6,140 nucleotides of DNA from an uncultured Flavobacteriaceae bacterium (lineage in GTDB: Bacteria > Bacteroidota > Bacteroidia > Flavobacteriales > Flavobacteriaceae), in assembly GCA_947311745.1 (NCBI GenBank), contig CAMZLT010000002.1, forward strand, positions 1 through 6,140, given 5' to 3'. Below the pieces are notes generated by a model that worked only from the letters and a program-made list of their open reading frames with translations, did no database searches and was not told where the DNA came from. Positions 1 to 6,140 of this stretch are shown here, piece after piece. The stretch's first letter is position 1. Each line of letters begins with the position of its first letter. A program made the position numbers and the translations under genes.

Positions 1-435
1 GATAATTACGAAAATTTTGATGGTACAAAAACTTCTTTAGACGATTTAAAAGGAAACTATGTCTATATAGATATTTGGGCAACTTGGTGTGGTCCTTGTA
101 AGCGTGAAATACCATATTTGCAAAAGTTAGAGGAAAAATTTAAAGGAAAAAATATTAAATTTGTTAGTATTTCGGTAGATGATGCACGACGAAATGGCGG
201 TTCAAGAGCAAAAGCAAAAGAAAAATGGATGGCAATGGTTAAAGCCAAAAATATGGGAGGAATTCAATTGTTTTCCGATGCTGGTTGGGAATCGTACTTT
301 GTGCGAGCTTTTGGTGTGCGTAGTATTCCACGATTTTTATTGATTGATAAAGAAGGAAATGTTTTAAAAACAAATGCTTTAAGACCATCAAACCCTAATT
401 TAGAAATGTATCTTAATAGTTTAAAAGGAATATAA
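1..435 (+). CDS. TlpA/ResA-family thioredoxin-fold protein, 3' part (N-terminus outside window)
   Basis: The reading frame is open from base 1 and stops with TAA at 433-435, giving 144 visible residues; the true start lies left of the window. The visible part begins in the strand-and-loop region before the active site (a TSLDDLKGNYVYIDIWATW stretch), followed by the redox motif WCGPC with cysteines at visible residues 30 and 33 (codons 88-90 and 97-99). The cis-proline loop is seen as RSIP (Pro at visible residue 110), followed by the typical RFLLIDKEGNV strand. Between them is a helical insert of about 30 residues, as is usual for TlpA/ResA-type proteins. Family members are thiol-disulfide oxidoreductases, usually exported or membrane-tethered in Bacteroidota; a signal peptide or lipobox cannot be checked because the N-terminus is missing. 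The substrate is unknown. It lies 43 nt upstream of lhgO on the same strand. The family call is firm, the specific role is not. Confidence 0.93.
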   Translation, partial: DNYENFDGTKTSLDDLKGNYVYIDIWATWCGPCKREIPYLQKLEEKFKGKNIKFVSISVDDARRNGGSRAKAKEKWMAMVKAKNMGGIQLFSDAGWESYFVRAFGVRSIPRFLLIDKEGNVLKTNALRPSNPNLEMYLNSLKGI

Positions 436-478
436 ATAATATTTTATTTTTTAAAAAAATATTGATGCTGTAGTTTAT

Positions 479-1744
479 ATGCAAAAAAAATATGATTTTA
501 TAATTGTCGGAGGAGGAATAGTTGGTTTAGCAACAGCATATAAGCTACAACTAAAATTCAAAGATAAATCTATTGCCGTTTTAGAAAAAGAAAGTACAAT
601 CGGTAAACACCAAACTGGTAGAAATTCAGGTGTAATTCATTCAGGTATTTACTATACACCAAATTCATACAAAGCAAAAAATTGTAAAAATGGTCGTGAT
701 CAATTAGTAACTTTTGCGGCTAAAAATAATATTGATTACGATATTTGCGGAAAAGTAATTGTTGCAACAACACCAAACGAATTACCTTTATTAGAGGCAA
801 TTTATAAAAAAGGAATTGAAAATAAAACCGAAGGAATTAAATATCTTAACAGCCAAGAAACCAAAGAAAAAGAACCATATATTGAAGCCATTAAATCTAT
901 TTGGGTACCAACAGCAGGAATTATAAACTATGTGCAGGTTGCCAATAAATTTGCTGAATTAATTCATCAAATAAACCCAAAAAGTAGCTTAATTACTTCT
1001 TGTAAAGTTACAGAAATTATAGACAATTCCTCAAAAATAAAAGTCTTAAAAACCGAAAAAGGAAATTTTAAAACCGAAAAAGTAATTTTTTGTACAGGAT
1101 TGCATTCCGATAGAAATGCTGTAAAAAATATGGTTTCTTTGGATATGCAAATTGTAGGATTTAGAGGCGATTACTACAAATTAACTAAAAAAGCAGAAAG
1201 TAAAATTAAAGGTTTAGTATATCCTGTTCCAGATCCTAATTTTCCGTTTTTAGGTGTGCATTTTACAAAAATGATAACAGGAGGAATTGAATGTGGACCA
1301 AATGCTGTATTTTCGTTTAAACGAGAAGGCTATACAACTACTAGCTTTAATTTTAAAGATACTGTCCAAGCACTACGTTTTAAAGGAACTTGGAAGTTAT
1401 TTGCCAAGCATTGGCGAAAAGGATTAGACGAGTATAAACGAGCTTTCTCTAAAAAATTATTTGTGAAGGAACTTAGTAAAATGATGCCAAGCCTAAGTCT
1501 TACAGATGTAGAACCTGCACGTTCAGGTGTTCGTGCACAAATGTTAGATACTTTTGGCAATATGGTAGATGATTTTAAAATTATCGAAAAAAATGGCACA
1601 ATTCATGTGTTAAATGCACCGTCTCCTGCAGCAACTTCGTGTTTAGCAATTGCCGATGAAATTGTAGCAAAGGCATTGTCTTTTAATTTAGACAAAAATG
1701 TAAAAATGGAACACGATACATGCTGTTATTATAAAAATTCATAA
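479..1744 (+). CDS. lhgO: L-2-hydroxyglutarate oxidase/dehydrogenase (FAD-dependent)
   Basis: This 421-aa protein matches the LhgO (YgaF)/L2HGDH family along its whole length; E. coli LhgO is about the same size. The N-terminal dinucleotide-binding motif is VGGGIVG (residues 10-16) with the ribose-binding acidic residue in LEKE (35-38). Family hallmarks follow in order: HQTGRNSGVIHSGIYYTP (44-61), VPTAGI (143-148), FRGDYYKL (228-235), PDPNFPFLGVH (251-261), CGPNAVFSFKREGY (272-285), SGVRAQ (349-354), DDF (364-366) and NAPSPAATS (379-387). The enzyme oxidises L-2-hydroxyglutarate to 2-oxoglutarate, a metabolite-repair step; E. coli LhgO is known to feed the electrons to the membrane quinone pool. 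No signal peptide is present, so it is probably cytoplasmic, perhaps at the inner membrane face. The ATG at 479 is chosen because the FAD motif begins a few residues later; there is no clear Shine-Dalgarno. The last ~12 residues, with a Cys-Cys pair, are not a family motif I recognise. Confidence 0.94.
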   Translation: MQKKYDFIIVGGGIVGLATAYKLQLKFKDKSIAVLEKESTIGKHQTGRNSGVIHSGIYYTPNSYKAKNCKNGRDQLVTFAAKNNIDYDICGKVIVATTPNELPLLEAIYKKGIENKTEGIKYLNSQETKEKEPYIEAIKSIWVPTAGIINYVQVANKFAELIHQINPKSSLITSCKVTEIIDNSSKIKVLKTEKGNFKTEKVIFCTGLHSDRNAVKNMVSLDMQIVGFRGDYYKLTKKAESKIKGLVYPVPDPNFPFLGVHFTKMITGGIECGPNAVFSFKREGYTTTSFNFKDTVQALRFKGTWKLFAKHWRKGLDEYKRAFSKKLFVKELSKMMPSLSLTDVEPARSGVRAQMLDTFGNMVDDFKIIEKNGTIHVLNAPSPAATSCLAIADEIVAKALSFNLDKNVKMEHDTCCYYKNS

Positions 1745-1761
1745 ATTAACAATAAGCAAAT

Positions 1762-3690
1762 ATGAAACTAAAAACAATATTGATATTAGTATGCTTTTTA
1801 ATTGCAATACCTATTTTTAGTCAAAAACGACTCCAACCAACTCCAGAGGAAATTTCTTTGGCAAAAAAGCTAAAAGAAAAATTTGATAAGGACGATCCTG
1901 TTGCATTATTACATAGTAAAGAGGTAATTACGTTTGGCTACGATAAAAAAAACGATAACGTAACCGTAACCAATAAAATAACCGAAAAATATATTAGTCT
2001 AGACGATCGTGCAGATATTTCGTTATATCGTTTTTATGATGGACAAACAAGTATTAAAGATTTTGAGGTTCATTATAAAAATAAAAGACGAGTGCTTGTT
2101 TATTTTAAAGACGAAGCATATAATAACGATGGCTTATTTCACAACGACTCTCGTGTAATGCATACAAATATTGATTTTCCGTTAAAAGGGTACAAATACA
2201 CCGTAACACTTACCGAAAATATAAAGGATATTAAATACTTTACGCAATTGTATTTTACTGGTGAATATCCAATTATAAAAAAAGAAATAGTTGTTATTGT
2301 TCCGAATTGGTTAGAATTGGAATTGAAAGAAATGAATTTTGAAGGCTTTGATATATCAAAAGATATACAAACGGATGCTAAAAAACAAACCAAAACCTAT
2401 ACATTTATAGCAAAAAATATTCCTGCACGATATAAAGAAAGTAATGCACCAGGACCAACTTATACGTATCCACATATTTTATTTTTATCGAAAAGTTATA
2501 CGCAAAACGGAACAAAAAAGCCACTTTTTAAAGAAACGCAAGACTTGTATAATTGGTATAAATCTTTGGTAAATCAATTAAAAAATGACAATTCTGCTTT
2601 TAAAGATAAAGTTGCTGAATTGACTAAAAATGCTTCCACAGATGATGAAAAAATCAAAAATATTTTTTATTGGGTGCAAGATAATATTAGATATATTGCT
2701 TTTGAAGATGGTATTGCAGGTTTTAAACCAGACGAGGCTTCAAATGTATATAAAAAAAAATATGGTGATTGTAAAGGAATGGCAAACTTAACCAAACAAA
2801 TGCTTAAAGAAGCAGGATTTGATTCGCGTTTGGTTTGGATCGGAACAAAACGAATTGCCTACGATTATTCGTTACCAAATTTATCCGTAGATAACCATAT
2901 GATTTGTGCTTTGGTTAAAAAAGATGGCGAAATTATCTTTTTAGATGGTACAGAAAAATACAATCCATTAGGCGAATATGCCAATCGTATTCAAGAAAAA
3001 GAAGCCTTGATTGAAAATGGCGATACCTTTATTCTTAAAAAAGTTCCAAAAGCAAAACCTAATTTTAATACCGAAAAAATGAACTATAATTTTACCTTAA
3101 AGGGTGAAGATTTAGTTGGTACAGTTTCTAAAAGTTATTCAGGCGAAAGCCGAACCTATTTACTCAATATTTTAAACAATCTAAAAAAAGATAAAAAAAA
3201 CGAAGCTTTAAAAAATTATTTAAATAAGGATGATATTAATCTAAAAGTATCCAATATTAAAATTTCGGATATTGAAAACCGAGACGTAGATTTAAAAATT
3301 GATTATGATATTACCGTAAAAAATGCCGTTTCGTCTTTTGATGGCGAAGTATATATTACGATTGATTTAGATAAAGAATTAAAAACTTTAGAATTAAAAG
3401 ACCGAAATTTAGATTTTATATTTAGTTCTAAAAAGAATTTAGAATCTATTACAACTATTACTATTCCAGATACATATAAAATAACATCTATTCCAAATAA
3501 TTTATCCATAGATACCAAAAACTACAAACTTTTGGTTGATTTTAAACAAAACGGAAATACAATAGTTTATAAAAAGAATTTTACTATTAAAAATGCTAAA
3601 ATAGAAAAATCGGATTTTGAAAACTGGAATACTTCCGTAAATAAATTAAAAAATATATATAGCGAACAAATTATTCTTAATAAAAAATAA
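1762..3690 (+). CDS. exported DUF3857 / transglutaminase-like protein with intact catalytic triad
   Basis: This is a 642-aa protein with a type I signal peptide (MKLK, hydrophobic core to about residue 17, likely cleavage after IFS at residue 20), so it is probably periplasmic or outer-surface. Residues ~55-245 resemble the beta-rich DUF3857 domain. Residues ~290-400 form a transglutaminase-like core: helix DEKIKNIFYWVQDNIRYIAF, then YGDCKG with Cys337, His379 in VDNHM and Asp395 in FLDGT, the expected Cys-His-Asp order and spacing. Residues ~435-640 are beta-rich and resemble the C-terminal DUF3858-type region often found in this architecture. The fold is shared by transglutaminases and cysteine peptidases; the substrate is unknown and 'transglutaminase' should not be read as proven chemistry. 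The ATG at 1762 is 17 nt after lhgO and gives a perfect signal peptide, with an A-rich leader and no Shine-Dalgarno. The next gene, 10 nt downstream, encodes a protein of the same architecture with a degenerate core. Confidence 0.88.
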   Translation: MKLKTILILVCFLIAIPIFSQKRLQPTPEEISLAKKLKEKFDKDDPVALLHSKEVITFGYDKKNDNVTVTNKITEKYISLDDRADISLYRFYDGQTSIKDFEVHYKNKRRVLVYFKDEAYNNDGLFHNDSRVMHTNIDFPLKGYKYTVTLTENIKDIKYFTQLYFTGEYPIIKKEIVVIVPNWLELELKEMNFEGFDISKDIQTDAKKQTKTYTFIAKNIPARYKESNAPGPTYTYPHILFLSKSYTQNGTKKPLFKETQDLYNWYKSLVNQLKNDNSAFKDKVAELTKNASTDDEKIKNIFYWVQDNIRYIAFEDGIAGFKPDEASNVYKKKYGDCKGMANLTKQMLKEAGFDSRLVWIGTKRIAYDYSLPNLSVDNHMICALVKKDGEIIFLDGTEKYNPLGEYANRIQEKEALIENGDTFILKKVPKAKPNFNTEKMNYNFTLKGEDLVGTVSKSYSGESRTYLLNILNNLKKDKKNEALKNYLNKDDINLKVSNIKISDIENRDVDLKIDYDITVKNAVSSFDGEVYITIDLDKELKTLELKDRNLDFIFSSKKNLESITTITIPDTYKITSIPNNLSIDTKNYKLLVDFKQNGNTIVYKKNFTIKNAKIEKSDFENWNTSVNKLKNIYSEQIILNKK

Positions 3691-3700
3691 ATCAATTAAT

Positions 3701-5887
3701 ATGAAATTTAAAATACTAATACTAGCAATTTTCGGATTTGTTTTTATGGCAAATGCACAGAGTAAAGACGAATTAGAAGCAAAAGAATTCTTTTGGGGAA
3801 AGAACGATAAATATAAAAATGCAAATGAAATTCCTGATAAATGGAAAAACGAATCAGCAGTAGTTATCTACAAAAATATAAATTACGATTACCATAAATT
3901 TGGTAAACGAGTTACGTATAAAAACTCTATTCGTAAACGAATTAAATTATTAGACAAAAATGCAGTAGAAGAATTTTCAAAATTTTCGTTTAAAAACCGA
4001 TTTCGTTCTACAAAAGGAGCATATACTTGGCGTAGTAAAGGAAAAATATTTTTTGGTATAAAAATTATAAAACCAAACGGAAAAGAAATTGTTGTTGATG
4101 TAGATAAAGAAGCCATTGAACAAGATAATGGTGAAAAAAAAATAGCTATTGCAAATCTTGAAGTTGGTGATATTATCGATTATTATTACTATTCTCTTGA
4201 ACCTTTTAAATCCGCTTATGTATATACTTTTGAGCCTGTAGAACAAACGTTAAGTGCTGAATATCCGATACTAAATTTTAAGTTGTATTTAGAAACCGAA
4301 AACGACTTTTTTATTAATTTTAGATCCATAAATGGAGCTCCAAAATTAAAAGAAATAAAAACGGAAAAACGAAATTTTCGTAAATATATATTAGAAGAAA
4401 AAGATATTGAAAAAAGAGATTTTCCTAGATGGTTTTATCCTTTGGCAGAAGTTCCTGCAATAAAAATGCAAGTCTATTTTGCACGATCAGGTAAGTTTGA
4501 AAACCAAGCAATGGCATTTTTGCCTGAAAATGAAAAAATAATAAAATCTACTGTTTCGCAAAATGAAATATTAGATTTATACGATACTCGTTTTAGACCA
4601 ACAGGTAGAATAGGTGATGTAAACGACTTTTTAAAAGGAAAAACATTTCATTCTAATGCAGAAAAAGTTACGGCTGTATATTATTATATGCGACATTATT
4701 ATTTAACAAGATTTATCGAAGCAATGATAGCTGATAAAACAAATATTACTAAATATAGTCCTTATGAAAATTATGGATATCCTGTTTTTATTCAAAATCA
4801 AAAGCAATTTGTTAGACATTTTACTAGATTCTTATCTAGAAATAAAATTCCGTATGATATTGTCGTTGCTACGAAAAGATATAATGGTAATATAAAAGAT
4901 TTGTTAATCGAATCTAATGTCGATTTAGTAGTTCGTGTAAATACAAAAAATAAATTATACGCTTCCTTTTTTAGTCCACATACAAATATAAACGAAATGA
5001 GTCCGTATTTAGAAGGGACAGATGTATATTTGCTTTCGCCTAGTAAATATGGAAAATTAGTAGGAATAAAAGGAGGAAAATTACCGAGTTCTACCTATAA
5101 AGACAATTTGAGTTTTAAAGAATATGCACTAAAATTAAATGATGATTTTTCGGAAATTAATTTGGATATTAAAACCAAATTAAAAGGATTTTCAAAAGTT
5201 GACGAACAATATGATAGAATGATTTTTAGCGATTATGTGTATCAAGATTATAAAAAATACGATACTAAAGATCTTATTAGTTTGATTAAAGGAAAGAAAA
5301 ATCGTCAGCAAACTAAAGAAAAATTTGCTGCTGTTATAAAAAAGATTAAGGATAAGCAAAAAAAATATTTTAAAGAACAAGCAGAAGCAGAATTAACAGT
5401 AGGAGAGGATGATATAGATGCTTACAGTTATAAAATTGAAAAAACAGGTCGTTATAAATTTGCAGATAATTTTGTGTATAGTGAATCATATAAATTAAAA
5501 AATCATTATATCAAAAAAGCAGGACCAAACTATATTTTGGAAATCGGAAAATTTATTGGAGGTCAGGTAAAAATAAAAGACAAAAATAGAGAAAGAGATG
5601 CGAATATTTATATGACCAATCCACGATCGTATGATTACAAAATTATTTTAGAAATACCTGAAGGCTATAAAGTTGTTGGTTTGGATAAGTTAAATAAAAA
5701 TGTAGATAATACAACAGGAGCTTTTATTAGTACAGCAAAAGTTGTAGAGAATAAATTAATTATTGAAACATCTAAACAATACAAACACAATTTTGAACCA
5801 AAAGAAAATTGGAATTTAATGTTGGCTTTTTTAGATGAAGCGAATCAGTTTTATAATGAAAAGGTATTGTTGAAAAAAGTGAAGTAA
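3701..5887 (+). CDS. exported DUF3857 protein with degenerate, cysteine-free transglutaminase-like core
   Basis: This 728-aa protein has a type I signal peptide (MKFK, hydrophobic stretch to about residue 16, likely cleavage after ANA at residue 19). Residues ~50-245 match DUF3857, including SIRKRIKLLDKNAV, the KPNGKEIVVD turn and the NLEVGDIIDYYYY signature. Residues ~305-450 align with the transglutaminase core of the preceding gene: NAEKVTAVYYYMRHYYLTRF corresponds to its DEKIKNIFYWVQDNIRY helix, IVVATKR to its LVWIGTKR, and EGTDVYLL to its QEKEALI. The catalytic YGDCKG is replaced by FIQNQKQ, and the His and Asp are also not conserved (DLVV, FFSPHT). There is no cysteine anywhere in the protein, so Cys-based catalysis is excluded. 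A Lys/Glu-rich helical segment lies at ~530-564, followed by a beta-rich C-terminus. It starts 10 nt after the upstream gene, so the two are probably co-transcribed. Likely a binding or structural partner in the cell envelope; the actual function is unknown. Confidence 0.87.
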   Translation: MKFKILILAIFGFVFMANAQSKDELEAKEFFWGKNDKYKNANEIPDKWKNESAVVIYKNINYDYHKFGKRVTYKNSIRKRIKLLDKNAVEEFSKFSFKNRFRSTKGAYTWRSKGKIFFGIKIIKPNGKEIVVDVDKEAIEQDNGEKKIAIANLEVGDIIDYYYYSLEPFKSAYVYTFEPVEQTLSAEYPILNFKLYLETENDFFINFRSINGAPKLKEIKTEKRNFRKYILEEKDIEKRDFPRWFYPLAEVPAIKMQVYFARSGKFENQAMAFLPENEKIIKSTVSQNEILDLYDTRFRPTGRIGDVNDFLKGKTFHSNAEKVTAVYYYMRHYYLTRFIEAMIADKTNITKYSPYENYGYPVFIQNQKQFVRHFTRFLSRNKIPYDIVVATKRYNGNIKDLLIESNVDLVVRVNTKNKLYASFFSPHTNINEMSPYLEGTDVYLLSPSKYGKLVGIKGGKLPSSTYKDNLSFKEYALKLNDDFSEINLDIKTKLKGFSKVDEQYDRMIFSDYVYQDYKKYDTKDLISLIKGKKNRQQTKEKFAAVIKKIKDKQKKYFKEQAEAELTVGEDDIDAYSYKIEKTGRYKFADNFVYSESYKLKNHYIKKAGPNYILEIGKFIGGQVKIKDKNRERDANIYMTNPRSYDYKIILEIPEGYKVVGLDKLNKNVDNTTGAFISTAKVVENKLIIETSKQYKHNFEPKENWNLMLAFLDEANQFYNEKVLLKKVK

Positions 5888-5965
5888 TATTGGTTTATTT
5901 TCACTCTATTTTTTATGCTTTAAAGTGTTATTATTTTTACAATTATAGCATCTTTATTAAAATAT

Positions 5966-5995
5966 AAAAACGCATTCTTTTAAGAATGCGTTTTT
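5966..5995. terminator. bidirectional intrinsic terminator between convergent genes
   Basis: A perfect inverted repeat has 14-nt arms, AAAAACGCATTCTT (5966-5979) and AAGAATGCGTTTTT (5982-5995), separated by TT. In practice the stem is about ACGCATTCT with a four-base loop, followed by a T-run on the plus strand and, because the repeat is symmetric, by a T-run on the minus strand too. It lies 78 nt after the stop of the second DUF3857 gene and 23 nt after the stop of the gene entering from the right on the minus strand. This placement fits a rho-independent terminator serving both transcription units. The 5888-5965 stretch before it holds only AT-rich DNA with no feature I can support. Confidence 0.85.
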
Positions 5996-6018
5996 GTTAT
6001 AAAGGTATGTAAAATAAC

Positions 6019-6140
6019 CTATTTTAATTTTTCAATACCAGTATTTAACTCTTTTAAAATAACTTCTTTATTAGGTTTATTTGAACTTTCTTGTTTTGCT
6101 TTAAAATTGTTTAGTAATTGTAACAACATTTTGTCTGCAC
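6019..6140 (-). CDS. 3' end of an unidentified protein gene (partial)
   Basis: On the minus strand one frame is open from the right edge to a TAG stop at 6021-6019, giving 39 C-terminal residues; the start lies outside the window. The visible part starts ADKMLLQLLNNFKAKQ and ends with ELNTGIEKLK. It reads as two charged amphipathic helices joined by a Ser/Asn/Pro-rich linker (SSNKPN). Three things support a real gene: the other two minus-strand frames are soon closed, codon choice (AAA, GAA, TTA, AAT) matches the neighbouring genes, and a T-tailed hairpin follows the stop by 23 nt in the right orientation. No family can be named from so short a tail, and a chance open frame in AT-rich DNA is not fully excluded. 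Confidence 0.6.
   Translation of the reverse strand, partial: ADKMLLQLLNNFKAKQESSNKPNKEVILKELNTGIEKLK

Noticed and set aside
438..463. A/T-only inverted repeat (AATATTTT ... AAAATATT) between the thioredoxin-fold gene and lhgO, resembling a terminator.
   Set aside because: The stem has no G/C pair and the surrounding DNA is so AT-rich that such near-palindromes are expected by chance; there is no convincing stable hairpin followed by a T-run.
436..478. Possible Bacteroidota promoter (TTG ... TAnnTTTG) for lhgO; TAGTTTAT at 471-478 was considered as the -7 box.
   Set aside because: It matches only part of the -7 consensus and abuts the start codon, leaving no leader; no well-spaced -33 TTG supports it.
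1048..1082. 13-nt direct repeat (AAAACCGAAAAAG) spaced by 21 nt.
   Set aside because: It lies in frame inside lhgO and encodes a chance repetition of Lys-Thr-Glu-Lys in a surface loop; there is no sign of a regulatory or mobile repeat.
1330..1599. 89-codon open frame on the minus strand inside lhgO.
   Set aside because: It is fully covered by the strongly conserved plus-strand lhgO frame, and its product resembles no family I know. The other minus-strand open frames inside the DUF3857 genes (e.g. 2139-2393, 3303-3518, 3977-4246, 5192-5380) are rejected for the same reason.
5915..5951. Short inverted repeat ATGCT ... AGCAT downstream of the last plus-strand gene.
   Set aside because: Only five paired bases separated by 27 nt, so a stable structure is unlikely; the real hairpin is the one at 5966-5995.
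1..6140. A search for a defence system, mobile element, CRISPR array or structured RNA.
   Set aside because: All long frames are accounted for by housekeeping or envelope-type proteins, there are no spaced repeats, transposase or integrase motifs, and the gaps are too short and AT-rich for a structured RNA gene.

Overview
The window is very AT-rich coding DNA from what is most likely a marine-type Flavobacteriia member (Bacteroidota). The clues are the strong bias to A/T-ending codons with many AAA, GAA, TTA and ATT, starts preceded by A/T-rich leaders without a clear Shine-Dalgarno, and a pair of exported DUF3857/transglutaminase-type proteins of the kind common in that group. Genus cannot be fixed from this sequence.

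Layout, left to right. (1) The 3' part of a TlpA/ResA-type thioredoxin-fold gene enters from the left edge and ends at 435; its WCGPC active site is visible. (2) After 43 nt comes a complete FAD-dependent L-2-hydroxyglutarate oxidase/dehydrogenase (lhgO, 421 aa). (3) After 17 nt comes a 642-aa exported protein with a DUF3857-like N-terminal half, a transglutaminase-like core with an intact Cys-His-Asp triad, and a beta-rich C-terminal part. (4) After 10 nt comes a 728-aa exported protein of the same architecture that has no cysteine at all and has lost the recognisable triad, so it looks like a pseudo-enzyme partner. (5) A strong symmetric hairpin at 5966-5995 follows. (6) The 3' end of a gene on the minus strand runs in from the right edge and stops at 6019, so the hairpin can serve both converging units.

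The plus-strand genes share direction with short gaps (43, 17 and 10 nt), and the only convincing terminator is after the last one, so co-transcription is plausible, most firmly for lhgO and the two exported genes. lhgO is a metabolite-repair enzyme acting on L-2-hydroxyglutarate, while the thioredoxin-fold protein and the two DUF3857 proteins probably work outside the cytoplasm. A shared pathway is therefore not evident; the clearest functional unit is the tandem pair of one potentially active and one inactive transglutaminase-like protein. I see no mobile elements, CRISPR arrays, RNA genes or phage features, and no stretch over 300 bases lacks a gene.
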